From Nonomuraea typhae (GTDB lineage Bacteria; Actinomycetota; Actinomycetes; Streptosporangiales; Streptosporangiaceae), in assembly GCF_009760925.1 (NCBI RefSeq), contig NZ_VRLV01000004.1, forward strand, positions 188,308 to 252,307: a stretch of 64,000 nt of DNA, written 5' to 3'. Position numbers and translations under genes: made by a program. The number at the start of each line of letters is the position of its first letter. Position 1 is the first letter of the stretch. The notes under the pieces are model-generated. The model made no database searches. It saw nothing but the letters and a program-made list of their open reading frames with translations, and had not been told where the DNA came from. Below are positions 17,912 to 31,700 of this stretch, one piece after another.

Positions 17912-18720
17912 GGTTTCTGAAGGGGCACGGCACCGAGAACGACTTCGTCATCCTCCCCGATCCGGATGGCGAGCTCGATCTGACCGCCGCGCTGGTGGCC
18001 GCGATCTGCGACCGGCGCTCCGGCCTCGGCGCCGACGGCGTGCTGCGCGTGGTGCGCACCAAGGCCAGCCCCGAGGTCGCCGGTCAGGCCGGGCGGACCG
18101 AATGGTTCATGGACTACCGCAACGCCGACGGCAGCATGGCCGAGATGTGCGGCAACGGCGTGCGCGTCTTCGCCCGCTACCTCGTCGACGCCGGCCTGGC
18201 CGAGGCGGGCGAGTTCGGCATCGCCACCCGAGGGGGCATCCGCAAGGTACGGCTCGGCCCCGGCGGCGACATCGCCGTGGACATGGGCAGGCCCGCCGTG
18301 CACGGCGAGAGCGTCACCACCGTCGCCGGTCAGGAGTACATCGGCCTCCACGTCGACATGGGCAACCCGCACCTGGCCTGCGCCATCGGCGACCCGGTCG
18401 CCCAGCTCGACCTGAGCCACCAGCCGGCCTTCGACCCCGGCGTCTTCCACAACGGCGTCAACATCGAGCTGTTCAACGCCGTGGGCCCGCGCCGGGCGGT
18501 GATGCGCGTGTACGAGCGCGGCTCCGGTGAGACCCGCTCGTGCGGCACCGGCGCCGTGGCCACCGCCGTGGCCGCCGCCCACCTGAGCGGCGAGAGCACC
18601 GGGGAGTGGGCGGTCGAGGTGCTCGGCGGCACGCTGACGGTCACGCTGACCGAGGAGACGAGCTACCTGGCAGGCCCCGCGGTGATCATCGCCGAGGGCG
18701 ATCTGACTCTTGCAGAATAA
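17908..18720 (+). CDS. dapF: Diaminopimelate epimerase
   Basis: 270 aa; ATG overlaps the miaA stop. It interconverts LL- and meso-diaminopimelate for lysine and peptidoglycan. The two catalytic cysteines are Cys81 in MAEMCGNGVRVFAR and Cys212 in ETRSCGTGAVATA; the HGTENDF segment at the N-terminus is also conserved. A short downstream gap leads to an unrelated conserved gene. Confidence 0.97.
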   Translation: MRFLKGHGTENDFVILPDPDGELDLTAALVAAICDRRSGLGADGVLRVVRTKASPEVAGQAGRTEWFMDYRNADGSMAEMCGNGVRVFARYLVDAGLAEAGEFGIATRGGIRKVRLGPGGDIAVDMGRPAVHGESVTTVAGQEYIGLHVDMGNPHLACAIGDPVAQLDLSHQPAFDPGVFHNGVNIELFNAVGPRRAVMRVYERGSGETRSCGTGAVATAVAAAHLSGESTGEWAVEVLGGTLTVTLTEETSYLAGPAVIIAEGDLTLAE

Positions 18721-18746
18721 TGTTCTTCTAGGCGATGCTGGGGCGC

Positions 18747-19499
18747 ATGGCTGATCCGCAGAGCACCGCGATCCAGGTCAAGATCCCCATCGGCAAACTG
18801 GGCGGCGGGTTCATGCTCTCCCGGGAGGTCAAAACCCTGTGCGAGGAACACGGGCTGGGCCCCCGCGAGATGTACTTCCGTGGCCGCTGCGGCGTGCTCG
18901 GCGAGTGCGACGCCGACGTCGTCGCCTCCGTCGCCGTCTTCTTCCCGCTCGCGCACGTCAGGGAGAGCTGGGACGGCGGGCGCAAGATGCCGGTCGAGCA
19001 GGCGGTCGAGCTGTACACCGCCGCCTGCCACGCGTGGGGACGGCGCAGGCTCGGCGACTTCGACGGATGCGCCAGGCTGGCCGAACTCCTCGAACCGGTC
19101 GTCGAGCGGGCCTCCCCGATCGGGGCGCCGCTGTTCGCCGGATGGCGGGCCGTACCCCTGCCCGATGACGCGCCCGCGCGGGCCACCCAGCTCCTCCACG
19201 TCGTGCGGGAGCTGCGCGGCGGCCTGCACGCCAACGCGGTGCTCGCCGCGGGAGTGCACCCCCTGGACGCCGCGCTGGCCACCGACCACGACCCTCCGTT
19301 CGGGCACTCCACCGGGGAGGCGATGGCCAGGTTCTTCACCTGGCCGGAGCCCTACCCCGCACCGTCCCCCGAGCTGGTCGCGCTCAGGGCGGAGGTGGAG
19401 GCGGTCACCGATCGGCTCATGGCGCCGGTATTTTCTGTCCTTAACGCGGCTGAATCGGATGAGCTGATACGGCTTCTCCGTTTGGGGCACGCCCATTGA
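18747..19499 (+). CDS. Conserved actinobacterial protein, SCO6745/SalK-like
   Basis: 250 aa from ATG 18747 (MADPQSTAIQVKIPIGKLGG); ATG 18735 is in frame 12 bases earlier. The pattern GPREMYFRGRCGVLGECDADVVASVAVFFPL with HAWGRRRL and LHVVRELRGGLHANAVLAAGV resembles the SCO6745 family, an all-helical fold sometimes annotated helix-turn-helix (SalK-like). Biochemical role unknown. Lies between dapF and the helical-repeat gene on the same strand. Confidence 0.6.
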   Translation: MADPQSTAIQVKIPIGKLGGGFMLSREVKTLCEEHGLGPREMYFRGRCGVLGECDADVVASVAVFFPLAHVRESWDGGRKMPVEQAVELYTAACHAWGRRRLGDFDGCARLAELLEPVVERASPIGAPLFAGWRAVPLPDDAPARATQLLHVVRELRGGLHANAVLAAGVHPLDAALATDHDPPFGHSTGEAMARFFTWPEPYPAPSPELVALRAEVEAVTDRLMAPVFSVLNAAESDELIRLLRLGHAH

Positions 19500-19518
19500 C
19501 CTGGCAGACTGACTGCCC

Positions 19519-21795
19519 ATGGACGTGGACATCTGGGCCTGGGTCGGCGAAACCCAGCAGCAGCTATCTGAGGCGGGCAACGTGGGCCTCGCCATGGCGC
19601 TGGGAGACCTCCCCGCACAGGCCTACGAAGGCCGCTATCCCCAGCTCGACGTGATGGCCCCCGCCATCGCCCAGCAGGCGGAGGCGCTCGGGCTGCCCTG
19701 GCTGGAGTTCTACGCCCGCTACTGGCACCTGGTCGGCCGCATCGGCGACCGGGCCCAGGGCGCCGTGGCCATCGGCGACGCCGAGGAGCTTCTCGCGTTC
19801 GCCCAGCGCGAAGAGGTGCGCGACTGTCCCGCCGCGCCCGCCGCCGTCGAGGCGCTCGCCCTCGCCTGGGCCAACGCCGACGGCCCCGGCTACGCCGAGC
19901 AGCGGCTGGAGAAGCTCGGCCCGGTGATCGACGACGTCCAGGCCGGCAACCCGGCCTACCCCGGCCTCGTGACCCAGTACGTCGCGGCGCTGACCGACGC
20001 CGGCCGGGCCGACGAGGCCGTGACCTACGCCGAGTCCGCCGTCGAACGGCTGCGCGCCGCCGACCGGCAGGCGAGCTGGGAGCTGGGCGCCGAGAGCGCC
20101 CGGGCGCTGCTGGCCGTCGGCCGCCGCGAGGACGCCCTCACCGCCCTGCAGGCCGCCGCCGACTTCCAGGCCGACGACCCGCCGGCCAAGGACTATCGCG
20201 ACGGCGTGCGCCGCGCCCGCATCCTGGCCGAGCTCGGCCGCACCGCCGAGGCCGTGGACGCGCTGCCCGACCTCGACGTCGTGGGCAACCACCCGCGCGC
20301 CTGGGTCGAGTGGTCGCGGGTCGTGCTCAAGCTGGCCGGCTCCTCCCAGATCACCAACACCTGGCAGCTCGGTCGCGTCCTGCGCCAGTGGATCGACTAC
20401 TTCAGCATGATGGGCGGCTACCAATCGCGCGTGGAGCTCGCCCTGCTCGCCGGCGAGCTGGCCATCGCCCGGCAGGGCGTGTGGCAGGCGCGGCTGCTGG
20501 CCGACCTGGCCGAGCAGTTCTCCGGCGAACTCCGCTCGCCCGGCGACGTGGCCGAGCGCGTCGCCGCCCTGCGCGCCGCCGCCGACACCACCCAGGAGCC
20601 GGCCCCGCCCGGCCCCGAGGCCGAGCGGGTCGCCTACTTCGACGCCGCCGACGGCTTCAACGCCGACCCCGAGAAGTGGGTGGGCTGGCTGGCCCCGGTC
20701 TCCGGCGACGACCTGGAGGCCACCCGCCGCCACACCACCACGCTCGGCTTCCTCGGCTACCCGGCCACCGGCGCCGACATCTACTGGAAGCTGCTCGTCG
20801 ACTCCGGCGACATCGCCGGCGCCGACGCCGACGACGTCGCCTACCTGACCACGCTGCTCATCGAGGCCCGCCAGGACGAGCGCCTGGAGCAGATGGCCGC
20901 CCTGCTGCCGCACGGCGCCCAGCACCTCGCGCTGGCCCGCCTCCACAGCGCCCGCGAGCGCTGGGCCGAGACCGTCGCCGAGGGCGAGCACGCCATCGCC
21001 GCCGGCGCCGGGCTGGAGGCCCGCCGCCTGGTCTCCGGCGCCGCCCAGCAGCTCGACAACAACCAGCGCGGCGCGCAGGTCCTGGCCGAGGTCCTCGACG
21101 ACCTGGGCGACGAGGACGTCTGGCGCATGGTCGTCATGGCCACCGCGGCCGAGGACTGGGACACCGTCCGCAAGGGCGCCGCCAAGATCGGGATGCCGAT
21201 CCAGTCCGCCGAGGGCCCGATCGAGGAGGAGATGGGCCTGATCCGGGTCATCCTCCCCGCGCCCGACGGCGGCCAGCGGCAGGTCCTGTCCATCCGCACC
21301 GGCCCGGCCACCGCCCGCCTGGCGCTGCCGCAGCCGCGTGGCATGGAGTACAACGCGGGCGACCTGGTCGTCTTCGACCCGCAGCTGCTCGAGCCGATCC
21401 CCGAGGACCCGAAGGAGCAGGAGAACTTCGTGCCGCCGTTCGCGGCCGTCAGCATCCTGCGCCCCGGCGGCTACACCAGCTACTTCTTCGACGGCGCTGC
21501 GCCGTCCGAGGAGGACTGGACGGAGTTCACCGAGGTCATGGCCGAGCGCGGCTGGCCCATGTGGGTCTACTCCGACGAGAACTACACCGTCAGCCACCCG
21601 ACCTCCAGCGATCCGCTGCCCGGCGTGTTCGGCTGGGTCGCGGTGCCGCCGGACGTCTCGGCCTCCGAGGTCGACGCCCTGCTCGACGACGCCACCGAGC
21701 GCTGGTCGCACCCGCTGGCCTGGCTCGACCTGGCCCGCGAGATCGACGTGGAGGTCGAGCGGCACGAGCGCATCGTCAAGGAGTACGGCCTCTGA
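19519..21795 (+). CDS. Large tetratricopeptide-like helical-repeat protein
   Basis: 758 aa from ATG 19519 (MDVDIWAWVGETQQQLSEAGNV). Residues ~1-560 are Ala/Leu/Glu-rich helical pairs with TPR-like spacing (e.g. YVAALTDAGRADEAVTYAESAVERLR, ARALLAVGRREDALTALQAAADF, LARLHSARERWAETVAEGEHAI). The last ~190 residues are a different, beta-rich domain (MGLIRVILPAPDGGQRQVLSIRTG, YNAGDLVVFDPQLLEPIPED) with no match I can name. No signal peptide or TM, so probably a cytoplasmic scaffold. The stop overlaps the next ATG by one base. Confidence 0.75.
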   Translation: MDVDIWAWVGETQQQLSEAGNVGLAMALGDLPAQAYEGRYPQLDVMAPAIAQQAEALGLPWLEFYARYWHLVGRIGDRAQGAVAIGDAEELLAFAQREEVRDCPAAPAAVEALALAWANADGPGYAEQRLEKLGPVIDDVQAGNPAYPGLVTQYVAALTDAGRADEAVTYAESAVERLRAADRQASWELGAESARALLAVGRREDALTALQAAADFQADDPPAKDYRDGVRRARILAELGRTAEAVDALPDLDVVGNHPRAWVEWSRVVLKLAGSSQITNTWQLGRVLRQWIDYFSMMGGYQSRVELALLAGELAIARQGVWQARLLADLAEQFSGELRSPGDVAERVAALRAAADTTQEPAPPGPEAERVAYFDAADGFNADPEKWVGWLAPVSGDDLEATRRHTTTLGFLGYPATGADIYWKLLVDSGDIAGADADDVAYLTTLLIEARQDERLEQMAALLPHGAQHLALARLHSARERWAETVAEGEHAIAAGAGLEARRLVSGAAQQLDNNQRGAQVLAEVLDDLGDEDVWRMVVMATAAEDWDTVRKGAAKIGMPIQSAEGPIEEEMGLIRVILPAPDGGQRQVLSIRTGPATARLALPQPRGMEYNAGDLVVFDPQLLEPIPEDPKEQENFVPPFAAVSILRPGGYTSYFFDGAAPSEEDWTEFTEVMAERGWPMWVYSDENYTVSHPTSSDPLPGVFGWVAVPPDVSASEVDALLDDATERWSHPLAWLDLAREIDVEVERHERIVKEYGL

Positions 21796-22553
21796 TGCTC
21801 GATCGCTTCAGGCTCGACGGGAAGGTGGCCATCGTCACCGGCGCCTCGTCGGGCCTGGGCGTGGCCTTCGCCCGCGGCCTGGCCGAGGCGGGGGCCGACC
21901 TGGTGATCGGCGCCCGGCGGGCCGATCGGCTGGCCGCCACCGAGGCGCTGGTGCTCGAGACCGGACGCAGATGCGCGAGCCGGGCGACGGACGTCTCCGT
22001 GGTGGAGGACTGCCAGGCGCTGGTCGACCATGCCATGGACGCCTTCGGGCGGGTCGACGTCCTGGTCAACAATGCCGGGGTCGGCACCGCCGTACCCGCT
22101 GTGCGGGAGACGCCCGCGGAGTTCCGGCAGGTCATCGAGACCAACCTGAACGGCAGCTACTGGATGGCGCAGGCGTGTGCCCGGGTCATGGCGCCGGGCT
22201 CGTCGATCGTGAACATCGGCAGCGTGCTGGGCGAGACCACGGCCGGCCTGCCGCAGGCGGCCTACAGCGCGTCGAAGGCGGGCGTCATCGGGCTCACCCG
22301 GGACCTCGCGCAGCAGTGGACGGGCCGGCGCGGGATCCGGGTGAACTGTTTGGCGCCCGGGTTCTTCGTGTCGGAGATGACCGGCGAGTTCCCGCCTGGT
22401 TACCTGGATCGCATGATCGCGCAGCGCGTGGTGATGGGGCGCGTGGGGGAAGCCGATGAACTCGTGGCGGCGGCCGTCTTTCTGGCGAGCGACGCCTCGT
22501 CGTACATCACGGGCGTGACGCTGCCGGTGGACGGTGGGATCCTGCTGACCTGA
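21795..22553 (+). CDS. Short-chain dehydrogenase/reductase
   Basis: 252 aa; ATG 21795 shares its A with the upstream TGA. Classical SDR: DGKVAIVTGASSGLGVAFARGLAEAG (TGxxxGxG), NNAG in VLVNNAGVGTA, catalytic Ser in VNIGSVLGE, YSASK, and the C-terminal ITGVTLPVDGG. The substrate is not predictable; it looks FabG/gluconate-5-dehydrogenase-like. Translationally coupled to the helical-repeat gene. Confidence 0.92.
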   Translation: MLDRFRLDGKVAIVTGASSGLGVAFARGLAEAGADLVIGARRADRLAATEALVLETGRRCASRATDVSVVEDCQALVDHAMDAFGRVDVLVNNAGVGTAVPAVRETPAEFRQVIETNLNGSYWMAQACARVMAPGSSIVNIGSVLGETTAGLPQAAYSASKAGVIGLTRDLAQQWTGRRGIRVNCLAPGFFVSEMTGEFPPGYLDRMIAQRVVMGRVGEADELVAAAVFLASDASSYITGVTLPVDGGILLT

Positions 22554-22592
22554 TACGTTGCTGCGCGTCTTGACGGTCCTTGGAGGGGCAAA

Positions 22593-22955
22593 TTGGGCGA
22601 CATCGATAGGCTTGGCGCGATCATCCGCGATGAGAGACCTTGGGGTGGTTTCGAGCGGTTTACGCTGAATGAGGTGTCCACGGTGAAGATCATCGACGTG
22701 GCACCCGGCCAGACGCTGAGCCTGCAGCGCCACAAGTCCCGCGACGAACTGTGGGTGGCCCTGGACCCCGGATGCGTCTTCGAGGTGGACGGCCGGCGCC
22801 ACGAACCGTCCGTGGGCGACAAGGTCCTCATCCGCGCCGGCCAAACCCACCGGCTGTCCAGCTCCGGCCCGGCCACCCGCATCCTGGAGATCGCCTTCGG
22901 CCACTTCGACGAGGACGACATCGAGCGGCTCGAGGACGCATACGGACGCTCGTAA
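22593..22955 (+). CDS. Cupin protein, type II phosphomannose isomerase C-terminal-like
   Basis: 120 aa from TTG 22593, preceded by a strong TTGGAGGGG. It matches the cupin half of bifunctional mannose-1-phosphate guanylyltransferase/phosphomannose isomerase: RDERPWGGFERF, VKIIDVAPGQTLSLQRHKSRDELWVAL, and GDKVLIRAGQTHRL (metal-binding His/Glu pattern). As a standalone single-domain protein it may isomerise a sugar phosphate, but this is not certain. A hairpin follows directly. Confidence 0.85.
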   Translation: MGDIDRLGAIIRDERPWGGFERFTLNEVSTVKIIDVAPGQTLSLQRHKSRDELWVALDPGCVFEVDGRRHEPSVGDKVLIRAGQTHRLSSSGPATRILEIAFGHFDEDDIERLEDAYGRS

Positions 22956-22964
22956 GAGCATGGG

Positions 22965-22999
22965 CTTGCCCTCGGGCGCGCTTCGCGCGTGGGGGCAAG
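22965..22999 (+). terminator. Stem-loop after the cupin gene
   Basis: CTTGCCC / GGGCAAG outer stem (22965-22971 with 22993-22999) and GCGCG / CGCGC inner stem with a CTT(T)-like loop. It starts 10 bases after the stop. Probable factor-independent terminator without a T-tract. 23000-23194 shows no convincing gene; a short frame starting at 23057 has no recognisable product. Confidence 0.6.
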
Positions 23000-23194
23000 G
23001 CCGGGTCTCCAGCCAGCCGGGAGTTCTCCCTTCGGCCGGGCGCCTGTCTGCGCCCCATGACCACCGAGGAGATCATCGGCCTGCCCGAACGTCAGCCCTG
23101 TCTCTACCGGCTGACGACGACCTGCGCGTGGGCACCGGCCAGGTCCGCGGTAGCCGTACCGAGAAGTGAGCTTGGGGCTGGGACGGGCTCCGGG

Positions 23195-23581
23195 TCAGTA
23201 GAGGTCGACGTCGATGTACTTGCCGGCCGCCTTGTGGATCTTCTCGTCCGTGGTGACCAGGGCGCAGTCCAGTGCCTCGGCCAGGGCGACGTAGGTGGCG
23301 TCGTAACCGTTGAAGTTGGCGCGCAGGTCCCAGGCACGCTCGGTGGTCAGGTCGTCTGGATGACGGGTAAGGGGAAGACCCGCCTTGACGAGGCGGGCGC
23401 CTTCGGCGCGGGCCTCGCTGATCTTCCCGCCGAGAAGCAGGCCGCGCAGGGCGTTGCGGAACTCGTAGTCGAGCAGGTGGGGAATCTGGAGCCGGCCGCC
23501 GGCGACTCGTGCGAGCAGTTCGTCTGCGGGGGTGGCTCCGGCCAGTGCCTCGACGAGCGCGGAGCTGTCGATGACGATCAC
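23195..23581 (-). CDS. vapC: VapC-type PIN-domain toxin
   Basis: 128 aa from GTG 23581, overlapping the antitoxin stop by 4 bases. PIN-domain ribonuclease with the four acidic metal ligands visible: Asp5 (VIVIDSSALVEAL), Glu40 (DYEFRNALRG), Asp94 (NGYDATYVALAEAL) and Asp112 (LVTTDEKI). It should cleave RNA when free of VapB. The open frame extends far upstream through antisense sequence; the overlapping GTG is the natural start. Confidence 0.93.
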   Translation of the reverse strand: MIVIDSSALVEALAGATPADELLARVAGGRLQIPHLLDYEFRNALRGLLLGGKISEARAEGARLVKAGLPLTRHPDDLTTERAWDLRANFNGYDATYVALAEALDCALVTTDEKIHKAAGKYIDVDLY

Positions 23582-23814
23582 GTCTCCCGGATCTTCCGTA
23601 TCTCGGCGACGACGTCGTCGTGGCTCGCTCCGCCGCCCAGCGCACGGAGGGCTTCCAAGCGCTCTCTGACGCTGTCGGGGGAGGGGGTGGTGGCAACCTC
23701 GGTCAGGATGTCGGCCACGTAGGCGGATAGCGACATGCGCTTGCGTGCGGCCCTCGCCTTCAGTTCGGCGACTATCTCCGCGTCCAGTCCTCGGACTTGC
23801 AAGGTGGCGTCCAT
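23578..23814 (-). CDS. vapB: VapB/FitA-type antitoxin
   Basis: 78 aa from ATG 23814: MDATLQVRGLDAEIVAELKARAARKRMSLSAYVADIL is a ribbon-helix-helix DNA-binding N-terminus of the FitA type. The C-terminal half should wrap VapC. No Shine-Dalgarno; a palindrome containing a -10-like TATGCT lies immediately upstream, suggesting a leaderless autoregulated message. Overlaps vapC by 4 bases. Confidence 0.92.
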   Translation of the reverse strand: MDATLQVRGLDAEIVAELKARAARKRMSLSAYVADILTEVATTPSPDSVRERLEALRALGGGASHDDVVAEIRKIRET

Positions 23815-23817
23815 GGG

Positions 23818-23834
23818 AAAAGCATACTGCTTTT
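23818..23834 (-). promoter_or_regulatory. vapBC operator/promoter palindrome
   Basis: AAAAGCA-TAC-TGCTTTT, a perfect 7-bp inverted repeat with a 3-bp centre, 3 bases upstream of the vapB ATG. Read on the minus strand it contains TATGCT, a -10-like hexamer ending 6 bases before the ATG. Binding of the VapBC complex here would block transcription directly. Confidence 0.7.
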
Positions 23835-23911
23835 TTGGCATGACCGACATGCTGATTGGGTGGTCCGTGTTTGATCTGACGCTCCGCCCATCCGGTTGAT
23901 CGGGCCGTGCC

Positions 23912-24763
23912 GTGGATGTCAGCCTCTGTCGCATGCTTCCCGATGATGTGGCGCGCGCGGTTTCCCGGTATCTGGCGGTGGCCGACCGGTTGCTTCCGGG
24001 GCGGATCTCCGGCTTCTACGTCGTCGGCTCGGTCGCGCTGCGTGCCTGGCGGGCAGGACGCAGCGACATCGACTTCGTCGCCGTGGCGGACGGCGACCTC
24101 TCCGCACGAGACCTGCGCCGGCTGGCGCTGCTGCACAAGGCCGGCAACCTGCCGGCGGCCTGGCAGGCCCTGATCAGGGGCCGGCCGCACATCCCCGGCA
24201 CCCTGAACGGCGTGTTCGTCGCCGCGGGCGACCTGGGCGAGCCGGTGACGCGGATCCGGCCGGTCGCCTCGCACAGCGGGCCGACCTTCAAACGGGGAAG
24301 CGGGTTCGAGGTGAACCCGGTGGTATGGAAGGTGCTCCTGGAGAAGGGCGTCACCGTGCGTGGCCCGGCGCCGGGCGAGCTGGGCCTCGATCCGGAGCCG
24401 GGCAGGCTGCGCGAGTGGAATCTCCAGCAGTTGCACGGGCACTTCGCCGCCTTCGCCGGGAAGGCCATGTCCGCGAAGCCGCCGCGTAAGCCGCTGCTGC
24501 CGGCCTATCGGGTGGCGATGGCCGCCGTGCTGACCCCGCCTCGCCTGCATCACACGATCGCGACGGGTGAGGTGATCTCGAAGGAGGCGGCGGCGGAGTA
24601 CGCGCTGGACACCTTCGAGGCGCGCTGGCACCCGCTGATCCGGCTGGCGCTGGCCCGGCGGCTCGGGCAGCCGGGCCCCGAGGTCGGAGATGCGCGTGGA
24701 TTGCCGCGGCTGGTGGGCGAGTTCATGGCCGAGGTGATCGCGGACGCGGACCGGAAGGGATAG
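23912..24763 (+). CDS. Nucleotidyltransferase-fold protein (aminoglycoside adenylyltransferase-like)
   Basis: 283 aa from GTG 23912 (ATG 23933 is an alternative). The N-terminal pol-beta-type nucleotidyltransferase motif is GFYVVGSVALRAWRAGRSDIDFVAV, with the GS...DxD metal site. The C-terminal helical domain resembles AadA/DUF4111 proteins. It could modify an aminoglycoside, tRNA or a small molecule; no resistance role can be claimed. Divergent from vapBC. Confidence 0.8.
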   Translation: MDVSLCRMLPDDVARAVSRYLAVADRLLPGRISGFYVVGSVALRAWRAGRSDIDFVAVADGDLSARDLRRLALLHKAGNLPAAWQALIRGRPHIPGTLNGVFVAAGDLGEPVTRIRPVASHSGPTFKRGSGFEVNPVVWKVLLEKGVTVRGPAPGELGLDPEPGRLREWNLQQLHGHFAAFAGKAMSAKPPRKPLLPAYRVAMAAVLTPPRLHHTIATGEVISKEAAAEYALDTFEARWHPLIRLALARRLGQPGPEVGDARGLPRLVGEFMAEVIADADRKG

Positions 24764-28535
<3,772 letters not shown>

Positions 28536-28536
<1 letters not shown>

Positions 28537-28775
28537 TGATGCTGATCGACTGCCCGCACTGCGGGCCCCGCGACGAGAACGAGTTCCGGTACGGCGGGCA
28601 GGCCGACCTCGCCTATGCCCCTGACGCCGGCGACGAGGAGTGGGCCGCCTTCCTGTTCATGCGCGACAACCCCAAGGGCTGGTTCCACGAGCGCTGGTTC
28701 CACGTGCACGGCTGCCGCACCTGGTTCTCCCTGCTCCGCCACACCGTCACCCACGAGATGAGGCCGCGGCCGTGA
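28536..28775 (+). CDS. soxD: Sarcosine oxidase delta subunit
   Basis: 79 aa; ATG 28536 overlaps the soxB TGA (a second ATG follows at 28539). Small zinc subunit. Cys6-x-x-Cys9 in LIDCPHCGPRDENEF sits at exactly the positions of the known zinc cysteines when the first ATG is used. The histidine-rich segment WFHERWFHVHGCRTW supplies the other ligands. The stop overlaps the soxA GTG. Confidence 0.93.
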
Positions 28776-31700
28776 GGTTCACCTTCGACGAGCGTGTCTA
28801 CGAGGGCAGGCCGGGCGACACGCTGGCGGCGGCGCTGCTGCGCAACCGCGTGCGCGTGGTCGGGCACAGCGTGGATCTCGGCCGCCCGCGCGGCGTGTTC
28901 AGCGCCGGTCCCGAGGAGCCGAACGCGCTGGTCCGGGTGGGCGCCGACCCCATGCTGGCGGCCACGACCGTCGAGCTGCACGAGGGCCTTTCGGCGTGGA
29001 GCCTGCGCGGCAGGGGCCGGGTGGATCCGGACGCCGTGGACGACCGGCGCCACGACAAGGGCTACCTGCACGCCGACGTGCTCGTCGCAGGCGGCGGACC
29101 GGCCGGGCTGGCCGCGGCGCTGGCGGCCGGTGAGGCCGGCGCCCGCGTCATCCTGCTCGACGACCAGCCGGCGCTCGGCGGAGACCTGCTCGGCAGCCGG
29201 GTCCGGCTGGACGGCGCCCCCGCGCTCGGCTGGGTGCGCGAGGTCGTGGCCAGGCTGTCGGTGCTGCCCGAGGTGCGACTGCTCAGCCGTACCACCGCGA
29301 TCGGCTACTACGACGACAACTACCTGACCGCGGTCGAGAAGCGCGCGTCCGGCGAGCGCCTGTGGCACCTGCGCGCCCGCCGCGTCGTCCTCGCGACCGG
29401 CGCGCAGGAGCGCTCGCTCGCCTTCCCCGGCAACGACCGCCCCGGCGTCATGCTCGCCTCCGCCGCGCGCACCTACGTCAACAGGTACGGCGTGCGGCCC
29501 GGCACCCGCGCGGTGGTCTTCGCGTGCACGGACTCGGGCCACGAGGCCGCCCGCGACCTGGCGGCGGCCGGGGTGGAGGTGGCCGCGCTCCTCGACGCCC
29601 GCGACGGGCAGCTCGTCACGGGCACCACCGCGGACGCCGAAGGGCTGCTGACCGGCGTCCGCACGGCCGACGGGCGGCACCTCGAGGCGGACCTGCTGGC
29701 CGTGGCCGGAGGCTGGAACCCGGCGGTCCACCTGTTCAGCCAGTCGCAGGGCAGGCTCCGCTTCGACGAGGAGCTCCAGGCGTTCCTGCCCCACCTGTCC
29801 GCCCAGGCCGAACGCTCGGCCGGAGCCTGCCGCGGCCTGTACGGCACGGCCGAGGCGATCGCCGACGGTTTCGCGGCCGGAACCCAGGCGGCCGAGCTGG
29901 CCGGCATCACCGAACGCGCGGCCTTCCACGTCCCGGACAGCGACGAGAGCCCGCTCAGGAAGCCCGCCCGGCTGTGGGTGACCGGCGACGACCCGGACAC
30001 CTCCTTCGCCGACCTGCACCGGGACGTCACCGTGGCCGACCTGCGCCGGGCGACGGGCACCGGCATGCGCTCGGCCGAGCACGTCAAGCGCTACACCACC
30101 GCGGGCACCGGCGCCGACCAGGGCAAGACGGCGGGGGCGGTGGTCGTGGGCGTCATGTCCACGCTGCTCGGGGCGGCCCCGGGGCAGGTGGGCACGACCA
30201 CGTTCCGCCCGCCGTACACGCCGGTGGCCTTCGCGACGCTGGCCGGGCGCGACCGCGGCCCGTTGTCCGACCCGGTCAGGACCACGGCCATGCACGACGC
30301 GCACGTCGCCAGGGGCGCGGTCTTCGAGGACGTCGGCCAGTGGAAACGGCCGCGCTACTTCCCCGAGCCCGGCGAGGGCATGGAGGAGGCGGTGCGGCGC
30401 GAGCGCGCGGCGGCCAGGACCACCGTCGCCGCCATGGACGCCTCCACGCTCGGCAAGATCGACATCAGGGGCCGGGACGCGGGCGTGTTCCTGGACCGGA
30501 TCTACACCAACCTCTACTCGACGCTGGCCGTGGGCGCCTGCCGGTACGGGCTCATGTGCACGGCCGACGGCATGGTCTTCGACGACGGCACCACCGCCAG
30601 GCTCGCCCCCGATCACTTCCTCATGACGACCACGACGGGCAACGCCGCCGCCGTGCTGGACTGGCTGGAGGAATGGCAGCAGACCGAGTGGCCGGAGCTG
30701 GACGTGCGGTTCACCTCGGTGACCGACCATTGGGCGACCGTGGCGGTGGCCGGGCCGAAGGCGCGCGAGGTGGTGGCCGCGCTGGCGCCGGAGGCGGCCG
30801 AGCTGGCGTTCATGCGCTTCCTGGAGACGAAGGTCGCCGGGGTGGACGGGCGGGTGTTCAGGATCAGCTTCTCGGGTGAGCTGGCCTACGAGGTCAACGT
30901 GCCCTGGTGGTACGGCGCGGCGCTCTGGGAGAGTGTGCTGGCCCTGGGGGCGGTGCCGTACGGGACCGAGACCATGCACGTGCTGCGCGCCGAGAAGGGC
31001 TTCGCGATCGTCGGGCAGGAGACCGACGGGACCGTCACCCCGCAGGACCTCGGCATGGACTGGATCGTCTCCAAGCGCAAGCCGGACTTCGTCGGCAAAC
31101 GCTCACACGCCCGGCCCGACACCGCCCGCGCGGGCCGCAAGCGCCTGATCGGACTGCGGCCCGAGGCGTTCGTCGAGGAGGGGGCGCAGCTCGTCCGGCC
31201 CGGCGGCGGCGAGATGCTCGGGCACGTCACCTCCAGCTACGAGACGGCCGTGCTGGCGATGGCGCGGGACGTGGCGGCCGGCGACCGGCTGGAGGCGGTC
31301 TCCGGCGGCCGGTCGGTGCCGGTCGAGGTGGTCGAGCCGGTCTTCTACGATCCGGAGAACGCCCGCCGCGACGGCGATCCGGTGGAGCGGACGGGCCGGG
31401 TGGGGGAGTGGCGGCCGGAGAGCCCGGCCGCGCGCTACCACCACCGGTTCATGGCGGCGAGCTCGGAGCGGGTGCGGCTGCGCGAGCTGCCGTTCGTGCG
31501 CATGTGGGAGGTGCGCGGCCGGGATCCGGGCCGTGGCCTGCGGCTGGGCCCGGACTGGTGGCTGGTGTACGAGGCCGACGCCGGCGAGGACGGCTGGGTG
31601 GACGTCTCCGGCCAGCGCACCGTCCTGGAGCTGTCCGGGCCGGACGCGGCCGAGGTGCTGATCACCGGCTGCCCGGTGGACCTGCATCCGTCGGTCTTCC

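Noticed and set aside
19564..21765. 733-codon open frame opposite the helical-repeat gene
   Set aside because: Low-complexity Gly/Val/Leu composition typical of antisense frames in high-GC genes; no start signals.
22956..23194. Small gene starting ATG 23057 (MTTEEIIGLPERQPCLYRL)
   Set aside because: No ribosome-binding site and no recognisable product; two frames look equally plausible, so it may be a decayed fragment at best.
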